Below are positions 24,816-33,606 of a stretch of 33,744 nt of DNA, piece after piece; position 1 is the first letter of the stretch; the number at the start of each line of letters is the position of its first letter. The DNA lies in the NCBI GenBank assembly GCA_028700185.1, contig JAQVTF010000016.1:1-33744 (forward strand), in the 5' to 3' direction. The DNA comes from Desulfobacteraceae bacterium (GTDB taxonomy: Bacteria; Desulfobacterota; Desulfobacteria; Desulfobacterales; UBA2174). The translations under genes and the position numbers were made by a program. A model generated the notes under the pieces. The model was not told the origin of the DNA. It saw only the letters and a program-made list of their open reading frames with translations, and made no database searches.

Positions 24816-25124
24816 ATGAGCATCAAAAAGCAGTACCTGAAAACGCGCCCGGTTTGCAAAGTCACGTTTCACCTCACCAGGGATGAGGTCGGAGAGACGG
24901 CATCCGTCCATCTGGTCGGGGACTTCAATGACTGGAGCACCTCCGCCAGTCCCCTGAAAAGGCGTAAGGACGGTTCTTTCAACATCACCTTGGATTTTGC
25001 CATCGGCAAGGACTATCAGTTTCGCTACCTGGTCGACGGCCTGACTTGGCTCAACGATCCCCAGGCCGATGGCTACGTACCCAGCGGGTTCCAGGGAAGC
25101 GACAACTCCGTGGTGTCGGTCTGA
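24816..25124 (+). CDS. Stand-alone glycogen-binding-like (CBM48/AMPK-beta type) domain protein
   Basis: The 102-aa protein is a single early-set immunoglobulin-like domain. Markers are VHLVGDFNDW, then a charged loop with PLKRRKDGSF, and YQFRYLVDG followed by WLNDPQAD. These match the N-terminal domain of branching enzymes and isoamylases and the AMPK beta glycogen-binding module. No catalytic domain is attached. ATG 24816 with AGAGGAA upstream gives just this domain; an in-frame ATG at 24675 would add an unconvincing leader. It may target a partner to glycogen. It lies 2 bp before the membrane protein gene, so the two are probably co-translated. Confidence 0.87.
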   Translation: MSIKKQYLKTRPVCKVTFHLTRDEVGETASVHLVGDFNDWSTSASPLKRRKDGSFNITLDFAIGKDYQFRYLVDGLTWLNDPQADGYVPSGFQGSDNSVVSV

Positions 25125-25126
25125 CG

Positions 25127-26461
25127 GTGGTGGCAGGCAAAGCCGGCACCCGACCGCAACGCTGGATCGATGCGTTCGATCGCGTCATCTGGCACACCCG
25201 CCGCGGAGAACGGTCGGCCACCCGGTGGCTGCTGATCCAACTGGTGCGCACCGCGATTCTCGCCGCCAGGCAATTCAACCGCCACCAGGGACCGTTGCGC
25301 GCCTCGGCGTTGACCTTCTACTCGTTGCTGTCATTGGTGCCGGTGGCGGCCATGGCCTTCGGCATCGCCAAGGGCTTCGGCTTCGAAAAAAGGCTGCAGA
25401 GCGAGCTGCTGGAAAAATTCGCCGCCCAGCAGGAAGTGATGGCCCAAGTCATCAACTTCGCCCAGAACATGCTGGACAATACCAGGGGAGGAATGATCGC
25501 CGGGGTTGGCATCGTGGTGCTTTTCTGGGCCGTGATCAAGGTGCTGGGCAACATCGAAAACGCCTTCAACCACATCTGGGCCGTTCGATCGCGCAACCTT
25601 GTACGCAGACTCACCGACTACCTGACCATCATGCTCATCGGCCCGGTGCTGGTGATCATGTCCTCCAGCGTGACGGTCTACATCACCTCCCAGATTTCGG
25701 ATATCAGTGGCCGCCATACCATGCTCCAGATGGCCGGACCGGCCATCTACGTGGCCCTCAAACTGCTTCCCTACGTGTTGATCTGGATCCTGTTCACCCT
25801 GGTGTACATGATCATGCCCAATACCCGGGTGCGCCTGGGCAGCGCCCTGCTGGCCGGCGTCCTGGCCGGTACCGCCTTCCAGGTGCTCCAGGCCGCCTAC
25901 ATCCATTTTCAAATCTTCGTGGCCAAATACAACGCCATCTACGGCAGCTTTGCCGCCCTGCCCCTCTTTCTCGTCTGGCTTCAGACCAGTTGGCTGATCG
26001 TCCTCGCGGGGGGTGAAATTTCCCATGCCTACCAGAACGCCGAACGGCTGGATCTCCTTGACGGCGAAAAGCAGATGAGCATTTTCGACACCAAACTCCT
26101 CGCCCTGACCATCTGCCGCCATGTGGTAAACACGTTTCGTCGGGGAGCGCCCGCCCAGACGGTATTCCAAATCGCCGATTCCCTCTCCATATCACCCGAG
26201 GTGGTGCAGCGCATGGCCGATCTGCTGCTACAGGCCAGGATCCTGGTTAGAATCGATGCCAACGACGATGGTGCCAAGCCGCTGCAACCGGCCCGCAACA
26301 CCGACGCCATGACGGTCAGCGCCGTGGTGACGGCGGTGGAGGAGGCCGTCGCAAAGCGCTACGTCGACCTGCCGGAGGCTCAACCGGCGGCTGAAGCCCT
26401 GGCGAATTTCCGCGCCGAGCTGGAGCAATCTGCCGCCAACCGGCGCATTGCAGACCTGTAA
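25127..26461 (+). CDS. YihY/BrkB family inner-membrane protein
   Basis: The 444-aa protein carries the YihY/virulence factor BrkB domain, with about six membrane segments. Family features are LRASALTFYSLLSLVPVAAM in the first helix, WAVIKVLGNIENAFNHIW, the YMIMPNTRVRLGSALLAGV region and YGSFAALPLFLVWLQ. The cytoplasmic C-terminal part, after residue 320, resembles a winged helix (FQIADSLSISPEVVQRMADL) and is absent from short members. The start is GTG 25127 or GTG 25130, both without a good ribosome site, which fits coupling to the upstream gene only 2 bp away. Function is not established for this family; the old RNase BN name is erroneous. Confidence 0.88.
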   Translation: MVAGKAGTRPQRWIDAFDRVIWHTRRGERSATRWLLIQLVRTAILAARQFNRHQGPLRASALTFYSLLSLVPVAAMAFGIAKGFGFEKRLQSELLEKFAAQQEVMAQVINFAQNMLDNTRGGMIAGVGIVVLFWAVIKVLGNIENAFNHIWAVRSRNLVRRLTDYLTIMLIGPVLVIMSSSVTVYITSQISDISGRHTMLQMAGPAIYVALKLLPYVLIWILFTLVYMIMPNTRVRLGSALLAGVLAGTAFQVLQAAYIHFQIFVAKYNAIYGSFAALPLFLVWLQTSWLIVLAGGEISHAYQNAERLDLLDGEKQMSIFDTKLLALTICRHVVNTFRRGAPAQTVFQIADSLSISPEVVQRMADLLLQARILVRIDANDDGAKPLQPARNTDAMTVSAVVTAVEEAVAKRYVDLPEAQPAAEALANFRAELEQSAANRRIADL

Positions 26462-26494
26462 CAACACAAGCCAACTCCTCGGAGGAAAGCTGCG

Positions 26495-27124
26495 ATGGAA
26501 CCCGTCAGCCATATCACCCACATCATCGCCTTGACCATGGGAGCCGCCTGGGCCGCCGGAATCAACCTCTATGCGGCCATCGCCACCCTGGGCATCCTGG
26601 GCGCCACCGGCAACATGACGTTGCCCCCGAACCTGCAAGTGCTCGCCGACCCGCTGGTCATCGCCTCGGCTTGCCTGATGTATGCCGTGGAGTTTTTTGC
26701 CGACAAGACCCCCGGCGTGGACACCGGCTGGGACACGATCCATACCTTCATCCGCATTCCGGCCGGCGCGCTGCTGGCCGCCGGTGCCGTGGGTGAAATT
26801 AATCCGGCCGTGACCTTGGCCGCCGCCCTCCTCGGCGGCACCCTGGCCGCCGGCAGTCATGGATTAAAGGCCGGCTCGCGTCTGCTCATCAACACGTCCC
26901 CGGAGCCATTTTCCAACTGGACCGCCTCCATTGCCGAAGACATCCTGGTGATCGGCGGCATCTGGACGGCGGTTCACTATCCCTGGCTGTTTCTTTTTCT
27001 GTTGGTGCTCTTCATCCTGCTGGTCATCTGGATGCTGCCCAAGATCTGGCGCGGCATCCGGCTGCTGGCCGGCAAACTCAAACAGCTGTTCACCCCCCGG
27101 CAGCCGACACCGCCCGTGCGGTGA
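26495..27124 (+). CDS. DUF4126 family membrane protein
   Basis: The 209-aa protein has five or so hydrophobic segments, beginning AAWAAGINLYAAIATLGILG, with FADKTPGVDTGWDTIHTFIR and a following PAGALLAAGA characteristic of DUF4126. A late pair of strongly hydrophobic helices (WLFLFLLVLFILLVIWML) ends in a basic tail. Function unknown. ATG 26495 follows GGAGGAAAG by eight bases. Its stop overlaps the GTG start of the next gene (GTGA), so the two are likely coupled. Confidence 0.87.
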   Translation: MEPVSHITHIIALTMGAAWAAGINLYAAIATLGILGATGNMTLPPNLQVLADPLVIASACLMYAVEFFADKTPGVDTGWDTIHTFIRIPAGALLAAGAVGEINPAVTLAAALLGGTLAAGSHGLKAGSRLLINTSPEPFSNWTASIAEDILVIGGIWTAVHYPWLFLFLLVLFILLVIWMLPKIWRGIRLLAGKLKQLFTPRQPTPPVR

Positions 27125-27954
27125 GCGATCCACGTTCAACCGCACCCCGATGGCGGCGGTGGTTGCTTGCCATCGTCGGTGCATCGGTCTGCTTTGTTTG
27201 CGCCGGCGCTGTTTCCATCGCTCAGGGTGAGATTCCGCCCGGAGAACGACTCGTCTATCAAATCCGCTGGATGCGCATCCCCGCGGGAGAGGCCGTCCTC
27301 GAGGCGGCCGGGCCGGAAGCCCTCGACCGCCAATCAACGCGCCATTTCATCATGACGGTGCGCACCAATTCGTTCGTGGACACCTTCTACAAGGTACGCA
27401 GTCGCATCGAGACGTGGATGAATCTTGAATTGAGCCGTTCGTTGCGTTACCACAAACAACAACGGGAAGGCGGCCACCGCCCGCGGGACGAGGCGGTCGA
27501 TTTCGACTGGACCAACCAGGTGGCCACCTACACCAACCGCGGCCGGGGCCGCCCTCCCGTTTCACTGCGCCCCGGCACGGTGGATCCTCTGGCGGCCCTA
27601 TACTTCACCCGCCAGGCGCCGTTGGTGCCCGGTACGCAGATTGAGCGGCCGGTTTCCGACGGCAAGAAAATGGTCATCGGTCGTGCCCGGGTGATCGGTA
27701 AAGAAAAAATTGAGGTGCCTGCCGGAACCTTCGACACGCTGGTCATCGAACCGGACCTGCGGGATGTGGGCGGGGTATTCGAAAAAAGTCCCGACGCCCA
27801 AATCCGGTTGTGGCTCACCGACGATGCCCACCGGATTCCCGTACGGGTAGAGAGCAAGGTCGTGGTGGGCTACTTCGTCGGCGAGTTGACCTCGATCCAG
27901 GGATATCCCCCTGGATCCGCGATGAACCACGGTTTGCCCGCCCCTCCGCAATAG
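27121..27954 (+). CDS. DUF3108 family exported protein
   Basis: The 277-aa protein has an N-terminal hydrophobic segment (WLLAIVGASVCFVCAGAV) with basic residues before it, so it is probably exported and cleaved. The rest fits the beta-rich DUF3108 fold: GERLVYQIRWMRIPAGEAVL near the mature start, DPLAALYFTR in the middle and DAQIRLWLTDDAHRIPVRV near the end. DUF3108 proteins are of unknown function and are thought to lie in the periplasm or outer envelope. Start GTG 27121 overlaps the stop of the DUF4126 gene. It lies 13 bp before the penicillin-binding protein gene. Confidence 0.88.
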   Translation: MSDPRSTAPRWRRWLLAIVGASVCFVCAGAVSIAQGEIPPGERLVYQIRWMRIPAGEAVLEAAGPEALDRQSTRHFIMTVRTNSFVDTFYKVRSRIETWMNLELSRSLRYHKQQREGGHRPRDEAVDFDWTNQVATYTNRGRGRPPVSLRPGTVDPLAALYFTRQAPLVPGTQIERPVSDGKKMVIGRARVIGKEKIEVPAGTFDTLVIEPDLRDVGGVFEKSPDAQIRLWLTDDAHRIPVRVESKVVVGYFVGELTSIQGYPPGSAMNHGLPAPPQ

Positions 27955-27967
27955 GACGTTCAGGTCA

Positions 27968-30310
27968 ATGGCATCATCAAACAACAAGAAGAGCAAACGC
28001 CGGTTTCATCCGGTGCGTTTCTTGGCCAAGTTCACGCTGGTAACGCTGTTGTTGGCGGCCGTTGTCATGGCCGTTTATGGCGTGTATCTCTCCCGGGACA
28101 TCGAGAAGCGCTTCTCCGGCCGGCGCTGGAGCATCCCCTCGACGGTTTACAGCGACACGACCCTCATCTATCCCGGCCAGCGCATCCGCTCCGACGCATT
28201 GCTGGAAAAGCTCCAACGCCTGGCTTACCGAGCCGTGGATCACGCCCCGAAGCAAAAGGGGCAATTTCGCCGAAGGGGCGAATCTTTCGAAATTTTTCTC
28301 AATGATGTGAATCTGATAGTTTTGGAAAGATCTGGATTTCCTGTAAAAATAGATATTAAAAAAGGAACTATCCTCGATATCCGGCACGGTCTCAGCAGTG
28401 AATCGATTCCGTTGCTGGAACTGGCGCCGGAAGAGCTGATGCTCTTTTTCGGCCCTGAACGCGAGCAGCGTCGGCTCATTTCCATCGAAAACGTCCCCCA
28501 GCAGGTGCAGCGAGCCTTCATGGCGGCCGAAGACACCCGCTTCATGGATCATTTCGGCCTGGATCTGCGGGGGATTCTGCGTGCCGCCTACGTCAATCTG
28601 CGCCACGGCGCCATCCATCAGGGCGGTTCCACCATCACCCAGCAGTTGGCCAAGAATTACTTTCTGACCCCCGAAAAGACCTTCTCCCGCAAGATCAAGG
28701 AAATGGTCCTGGCCCTGGTCATGGAGCAGATGTACACCAAGGCCCAGATTCTCGAAATCTACCTCAACGAAGTCTATTTCGGCCAGAAGGGATCCGTCGC
28801 GGTCACCGGACTGGGCGAAGCGTCCCTTTTCTATTTCGGCAAACCGGCGGCCCAACTCACCGTGGCGGAAGGGGCCACCCTTGCCGGGCTGCTCCGGGCC
28901 CCCAATCGCGACTCGCCTTACGTGAACGCCGAGCGCGCCCGGCAGCGCCGTGACCAGGTGCTTCACACCATGGTTGAACAGGGATGGATCTCGGCGGCCG
29001 AAGGCGCCACCGCCCTCGCTTCGCCGTTGAAGCCGTCCGGATTCAAGGTTTACGGCAAAAAAGCCCCCTATTTCATGGATTATCTCAGCCGGCAGGCCGA
29101 AGCCCTTTACGCCAGGGACGATCTGGCCAAACTGGGCCTGTCCATTTTCACCACCCTGGACACCGAGGTCCAGGAAGCGGCGGAAAAGGCCCTGGCCGTG
29201 GGACTGGAGCGGCTGGAAAAAAACGATCCCACCCTGCGGCGCCGGGAACCGGACCGCCGGTTGCAGGGGGCCATCATCGTCATTCAGCCCAAGACCGGCT
29301 ACATCCTGGCAATGGTGGGGGGCCGGGACTACGCCACCAGCCAGTTCAACCGGGTCACCCACGCCCGGCGACAACCGGGTAGCGCCTTCAAACCGTTTGT
29401 CTTTCTGAGCGCCCTGAACCGCTTCAACCCCGCTTCGGTCCTCTCCAACACACCGGTCACCTACCAGGTGAATGGAAAGTCTTGGCGGCCGGACAACTTT
29501 TCCCCCATGGCGGCGCAAACCGTCACCATGCGCACTGCTCTGGCGCACTCCATCAACATCGCCACGGTGGACCTGGCCATGAAAATCGGCTTGGACGAGG
29601 TGGTGCGGACCGCTTCGGCCTTCGACTTTTCCACCCCTCTGGCGCCGCACCCCTCCCTGGCCCTGGGGGCCATGGAAGTCATCCCCCTGGAACTGGCCCG
29701 CGCCTACTGCGCCTTCGCCGCCGATGGCCTGCTGCCCGTCCCTTTGTCCCTGAAAGAAATCGGCGACGACCACGACCAGGTCCTCAACCGGCGCCACATG
29801 GCCGTCGAGCCGGTGACAACACCGGCCAAGGCTTTTCTGATCAACTCGATGCTCAGCAGTGCCGTGGCCGAGGGAACGGCCCGCTCCCTCAAGGGGCTTG
29901 GCATCGGGCAACCGGTGGCCGGCAAGACCGGGACCACCAACGAATCCCGGGACGCCTGGTTCGTTGGCTATACCCCGGAGATCCTGGCCTTGGTCTGGGT
30001 GGGGTTTGACGATGGGGGTTCAGTGAAGGGCACCGGCGCTTCAGCGGCGCTACCCATCTGGGCCGACCTGATGCGCCGTATTCCGCAGCATCTCTCCGGC
30101 GCCTGGTTCCAGCGCCCGGCAGGGGTCGTGGACCGGGTGATCTGCGCTGACAGCGGCCAGTTGGCCGTCACCGGTCGCTGCCCGCGGCCGGTGCGGGAAC
30201 TTTTTCTCGAAGAACTGGTTCCCGCCGATCCCTGTCCCCTTCATCAGCCACCCCAGAGCCGGTTGCAAAAATTTTTCGAGGAGGTAAAAGAATTTGTGGA
30301 CAAACTTTAA
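27968..30310 (+). CDS. Class A penicillin-binding protein, PBP1B-like
   Basis: This bifunctional enzyme polymerises glycan strands and cross-links peptides in peptidoglycan. The 780-aa protein has one N-terminal membrane helix and then a region resembling the UB2H module (WSIPSTVYSDTTLIYPG). The glycosyltransferase domain has EDTRFMDHFGLD, GGSTITQQLAKN and LEIYLNEVYFGQ. The transpeptidase has the catalytic serine in GSAFKPF (SxxK), SINI (SxN) and KTGTT. All key residues are present. Bases 28280-28378 are markedly AT-rich, unlike the rest of the gene. ATG 27968 has GGACGTTCAGG upstream, which is a weak site. Confidence 0.96.
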   Translation: MASSNNKKSKRRFHPVRFLAKFTLVTLLLAAVVMAVYGVYLSRDIEKRFSGRRWSIPSTVYSDTTLIYPGQRIRSDALLEKLQRLAYRAVDHAPKQKGQFRRRGESFEIFLNDVNLIVLERSGFPVKIDIKKGTILDIRHGLSSESIPLLELAPEELMLFFGPEREQRRLISIENVPQQVQRAFMAAEDTRFMDHFGLDLRGILRAAYVNLRHGAIHQGGSTITQQLAKNYFLTPEKTFSRKIKEMVLALVMEQMYTKAQILEIYLNEVYFGQKGSVAVTGLGEASLFYFGKPAAQLTVAEGATLAGLLRAPNRDSPYVNAERARQRRDQVLHTMVEQGWISAAEGATALASPLKPSGFKVYGKKAPYFMDYLSRQAEALYARDDLAKLGLSIFTTLDTEVQEAAEKALAVGLERLEKNDPTLRRREPDRRLQGAIIVIQPKTGYILAMVGGRDYATSQFNRVTHARRQPGSAFKPFVFLSALNRFNPASVLSNTPVTYQVNGKSWRPDNFSPMAAQTVTMRTALAHSINIATVDLAMKIGLDEVVRTASAFDFSTPLAPHPSLALGAMEVIPLELARAYCAFAADGLLPVPLSLKEIGDDHDQVLNRRHMAVEPVTTPAKAFLINSMLSSAVAEGTARSLKGLGIGQPVAGKTGTTNESRDAWFVGYTPEILALVWVGFDDGGSVKGTGASAALPIWADLMRRIPQHLSGAWFQRPAGVVDRVICADSGQLAVTGRCPRPVRELFLEELVPADPCPLHQPPQSRLQKFFEEVKEFVDKL

Positions 30311-30788
30311 GCGTTTGAATCGATGGCTGGTCCTGGCGTTGCTCCTGGGGTGCGCCGGGTGTGCCACCGCCCCCCTGCCACCGTCCCGGCCACCTGTACC
30401 CGCCCCAGCGCCGATACCGACCCCGAGCCCGGCACCGGCACCGGCACCCGAAGCGCCGGTGGCAAGCCTGTATCCCACCGAATCCATCCGCACGCCGCCG
30501 CCACGGGCCCAGGCCTCTCTCCGGTTGACGGAGCAGGCACGCCAGCTCATCGCCGCGCGCAAGGCGGACGAGGCGATTCGAACCCTCGAGAAGGCATTGA
30601 ACATCGATCCGCAAAACAGCCGCAGCTACTATTACCTTGCCGAAGCATGGCTCTTGAAGGGTGATTCCAACCGGGCCGCCCAGTTCAACCGCCTGGCCCA
30701 ATCCCATCTGGGAAACGACCGGGCCTGGAGATCAAAGGTGAACAACCAAAAACAGCGGATCCATAAAAATCTGGCCCGAACGCCATAA
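30294..30788 (+). CDS. TPR-containing lipoprotein
   Basis: The 164-aa precursor starts at TTG 30294, inside the end of the PBP gene, with GAGGAGG nine bases upstream. Residues 8-20 form a lipoprotein signal ending LLLGC, so Cys20 is probably the lipidated residue; a second cysteine, C23, follows. A proline/alanine-rich stretch (residues 26-52) is a flexible linker. The C-terminal half fits one to two TPR motifs (LTEQARQLIAARKADEAIRT and LNIDPQNSRSYYYLAEAWL). The overlap with the PBP gene suggests that the two are coupled and may act together on the cell wall, as outer-membrane activators do for class A PBPs; that role is inference. Confidence 0.82.
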   Translation: MWTNFKRLNRWLVLALLLGCAGCATAPLPPSRPPVPAPAPIPTPSPAPAPAPEAPVASLYPTESIRTPPPRAQASLRLTEQARQLIAARKADEAIRTLEKALNIDPQNSRSYYYLAEAWLLKGDSNRAAQFNRLAQSHLGNDRAWRSKVNNQKQRIHKNLARTP

Positions 30789-30797
30789 GGGGAATTT

Positions 30798-31880
30798 ATG
30801 ACGTTTTCCAAAGACCAACTCCTGACCATCATTGCAGACATCGCGCCCAACCCCTTGCTCCAGGCGCTGATGATCATCGTCGTCTTTTATTTTCTGGCCA
30901 AGATTTTCGACTTGGTGCTGGTGCGCTTCGTCCGCCGCTGGATCGCCCGGACCCACTTCACCCTGGACGACGACATCCTGGAAATCATCCACCGTCCGGT
31001 TTTCGTCAGTATCATGCTCGTGGGGCTGGGGCTTGCCGCAGAACGCCTGCAACTGCCGTCCAAGGTGGATTTCATCACCTTGGGGGGGCTGAAAACGGTG
31101 GCCATCTTTCTGTGGTCCATGGCGGCAGCCCGCTTCCTGAGGCTCCTGCTGGGGTTCGTGAGCCGGGACCAGCGACGTTTCCTCTTCATCCAGGAACGCA
31201 CCCTGCCCCTGCTCAACAATCTGCTGATCATCGTGGTGACGGCCCTGGCCGTTTACTTCATCTTCCTGGCGTGGCAAATCGACGTCACCGCCTGGATGGC
31301 CTCGGCGGGAATTCTCGGTTTGGCGATCTCTTTTGCTGCCAAGGACACCTTGGCCAACCTCTTCTCCGGGGTCTTCATCGTCGCCGATGCCCCTTACAAA
31401 CTCGGCGACTTCATCGTTCTGGATTCCGGCGAGCGCGGTGAGGTCACCCATATCGGCATCCGCTCCACCCGTTTGCTCACCCGCGACGACGTGGAGGTCA
31501 CCGTCCCCAACTCCATCATGGGCAACGCCAAGATCACCAACGAATCCGGTGGCCCCCACGAGAAGTATCGCCTGCGGGTCAAGGTGGGAGTGGCCTATGG
31601 ATCGGATATCGACAAGGTCCATGCCGTACTCCTGGACGTGGCCAACAGCCACCCGGATGTGGCCCGGGAGCCGGCGCCGCGGGTCCGGTTCCGTGGCTTC
31701 GGCGATTCGAGCCTCGACCATGAACTGCTCTGCTGGGTGGAGAAACCGGTGAAGCGCGGGCTGGTACTCCACCTGCTCAACACGGAAATCTACAAACGGT
31801 TCATGGTGGAAGAGATTGAAATCCCCTTTCCCCAGAGGGATGTGCATCTCTATCCAGCCCAGAGCCCGACGGAACGCTGA
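30798..31880 (+). CDS. Mechanosensitive channel, MscS family
   Basis: The 360-aa protein forms a tension-gated inner-membrane pore that releases solutes on hypo-osmotic shock. Three to four N-terminal helices come before the pore-lining segment SAGILGLAISFAAKDTLANL. The beta domain follows directly, with GDFIVLDSGERGEVTHIG and TRDDVEVTVPNS, then the alpha/beta C-terminal vestibule with VRFRGFGDSSLDHEL. This is the usual MscS arrangement with one extra helix. ATG 30798 has AAGGGGA upstream, only 9 bp after the lipoprotein stop. Confidence 0.94.
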   Translation: MTFSKDQLLTIIADIAPNPLLQALMIIVVFYFLAKIFDLVLVRFVRRWIARTHFTLDDDILEIIHRPVFVSIMLVGLGLAAERLQLPSKVDFITLGGLKTVAIFLWSMAAARFLRLLLGFVSRDQRRFLFIQERTLPLLNNLLIIVVTALAVYFIFLAWQIDVTAWMASAGILGLAISFAAKDTLANLFSGVFIVADAPYKLGDFIVLDSGERGEVTHIGIRSTRLLTRDDVEVTVPNSIMGNAKITNESGGPHEKYRLRVKVGVAYGSDIDKVHAVLLDVANSHPDVAREPAPRVRFRGFGDSSLDHELLCWVEKPVKRGLVLHLLNTEIYKRFMVEEIEIPFPQRDVHLYPAQSPTER

Positions 31881-31940
31881 ACGTGATGAGGCTTTCTTCC
31901 AGAAACCCTCCCGGTGGGCGCTGGCGAGGGAGTTGAAGTG

Positions 31941-32912
31941 ATGTTTTGGGCCATTGTTGCCGTCATTGCCGGAATGATCCTGCTTGTCTGGAGCGCCGAC
32001 CGCTTCGTGCTCGGGGCTTCAGCCACCGCTCAGTATCTGGGCATGCCACCACTGCTTATCGGCATGGTCATCATGGGATTCGGCACCTCGGCGCCCGAAA
32101 TGGTCATCTCGGCCCTGGCAGCGGCCCAGGGGAACCCGGGATTGGCCCTGGGAAACGCCTTCGGATCCAACGTCGCCAATATCGGCCTGATCCTGGGAAC
32201 CACGGCCCTCATCAGTCCCATCGAAATCCCATCCAGGGTTCTACGAAAAGAACTGCCCCTGCTCATGGCGGTCACCATGCTGATGGTCTGGTGGCTGTTG
32301 GACGGCCACCTGACACGCTTCGAGGCCATTTGGATGCTGGTCCTGTTCATCGGCCTCCTCGCCTGGTGGATCTGGCAGGGGATGCGCCGGGAAGCCGACA
32401 GCCCGGCAGAGGAAACGGCGGCCTCGCTCCCGGGACAGCCGCCGTTTCTCGGCCTTGCACTTTTCTGGCTGTTGCTGGGACTGGTCATGCTGTTTGCCAG
32501 CTCCCGGATGCTGGTCTGGGGGGCGGTGGAAATCGCCCGTTGGTTCGCGGTGAGCGATCTGGTCATCGGATTGACCATCGTTTCCCTGGGCACGTCGCTG
32601 CCCGAGTTGGCCGCTTCGATTGTGGCCGCCTTGAAGGGCGAGCACGACATTGCCCTGGGCAACGTCATCGGTTCCAATCTCTTCAACACCCTTGCCGTGG
32701 TGGGCATCGCCGGCGCGATTCATCCCGTGGTGGTGGAACCGCAAATCTTCTCCCGCGACATCCCCGTGATGGCGGCAATCACCGCTTCACTGTTCATCCT
32801 TGGTTACGGTAGCAAGGGTCCTGGCCGCATCAACCGCTTGAAGGGAGGAGCGCTGATGTTATGCTATATCGGTTATATGGGGTACCTGGCCGCCGCAATA
32901 GTGAACCCATAG
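31941..32912 (+). CDS. Calcium/sodium antiporter, YrbG-like CaCA family
   Basis: This is an inner-membrane cation exchanger. The 323-aa protein has ten or so helices in two inverted halves, each carrying an alpha repeat: GMVIMGFGTSAPEMVIS in the first and GLTIVSLGTSLPELAASI in the second. Both keep the G-T-S-x-P-E core that coordinates the cation, and GNVIGSNLFN follows in the second half. Sodium/calcium exchange is the family activity. ATG 31941 is preferred, with GAGGGAG upstream. An in-frame GTG at 31914 would add nine residues. Confidence 0.92.
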   Translation: MFWAIVAVIAGMILLVWSADRFVLGASATAQYLGMPPLLIGMVIMGFGTSAPEMVISALAAAQGNPGLALGNAFGSNVANIGLILGTTALISPIEIPSRVLRKELPLLMAVTMLMVWWLLDGHLTRFEAIWMLVLFIGLLAWWIWQGMRREADSPAEETAASLPGQPPFLGLALFWLLLGLVMLFASSRMLVWGAVEIARWFAVSDLVIGLTIVSLGTSLPELAASIVAALKGEHDIALGNVIGSNLFNTLAVVGIAGAIHPVVVEPQIFSRDIPVMAAITASLFILGYGSKGPGRINRLKGGALMLCYIGYMGYLAAAIVNP

Positions 32913-32934
32913 AAAGAATTTGAATCTCATCGTC

Positions 32935-33059
32935 ACGGACGGTTAGCGGCGAGTTTTCCGATGCGCCGGATTGAGGGTGGTTTGCGGACGTCCGCGGTAT
33001 ATCCGCCGAAATGGTTTCTGCCATTTTTTCAGTTTTCTGAAACCACCGGGGCGCCCAGG
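32935..33059. repeat. Dispersed repeat, copy A
   Basis: About 125 bases here resemble 33483-33606 at roughly 75% identity in the same orientation. Best-preserved parts are GAGTTTTCCGATGCGCCGGA and TTCAGTTTTCTGAAAC. No coding sequence is convincing. Confidence 0.8.
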
Positions 33060-33246
33060 GGGTTGAGTTTTGCCGCCGTCAAGAACTCGGCGCCAAGGGC
33101 CCGTAGGCCGCCACCTCGCCGCAATGCGGGCGACCGGTCGGAGCAAAAGCGCGATGCCATGCCTCTGGCGCAAGCCGAGTTCGGTGGCGCCCAACGCGCC
33201 CTAAACGCCTCAAACAGCTTGCCGATCGTCAAAACTCAACCCCCTG
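33059..33246. repeat. Inverted repeat GGGGTTGAGTTTT / AAAACTCAACCCC
   Basis: GGGGGTTGAGTTTT near 33058-33071 has its reverse complement AAAACTCAACCCCC near 33233-33246, enclosing about 160 bases. It lies directly after copy A. The enclosed bases give only overlapping frames on both strands that I judge non-coding. Confidence 0.7.
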
Positions 33247-33482
33247 ATCGCCCATTCTCATGGTTTCAATCGGCTGAAGGGAAACAGAAGACAGCATTCC
33301 CAACCCGTCTCTATCGCTATCCTCCCCGCCCGGCGGGAGCAAGCCGCGCTGGACCGCCGCCCCGGAACTGTCTGAGGCGCCTATCGTCCGTTGGTCCGGA
33401 CAGTACTCTGCTTGGGCCAAAGAAGTGATTTCTCTCATTGAGGCAGTGCCACATGGCCAACGTTGCGGCCCTGTCCGGGCTT

Positions 33483-33606
33483 ACGGACGGTTGGCGCCGA
33501 GTTTTCCGATGCGCCGGATCCAGAGCGGCTTGCGGACGACGGCGGTACGGCATTCACTGAGTATTCTGTCCTGCTTCAGTTTTCTGAAACGACCGGGGTG
33601 TCCAGG
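33483..33606. repeat. Dispersed repeat, copy B
   Basis: Second copy of the roughly 124-bp element found at 32935-33059, in the same orientation, 548 bp away, with many substitutions and one indel. Its right end runs into the 17-bp hairpin at 33595-33640. I see nothing of note in 33247-33482 between the copies. Confidence 0.8.

Noticed and set aside
27977-29911. Long minus-strand open frame (644 aa) opposite the penicillin-binding protein
   Set aside because: Same reason: antisense of a clear class A PBP with all catalytic motifs; no ribosome site and shadow-type composition.
33029-33553. Overlapping small open frames at the right end as real genes
   Set aside because: They overlap on both strands and coincide with repeat copies. 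They have odd compositions and no ribosome sites. The shared residues (e.g. GFRKLK) simply reflect the repeated DNA.
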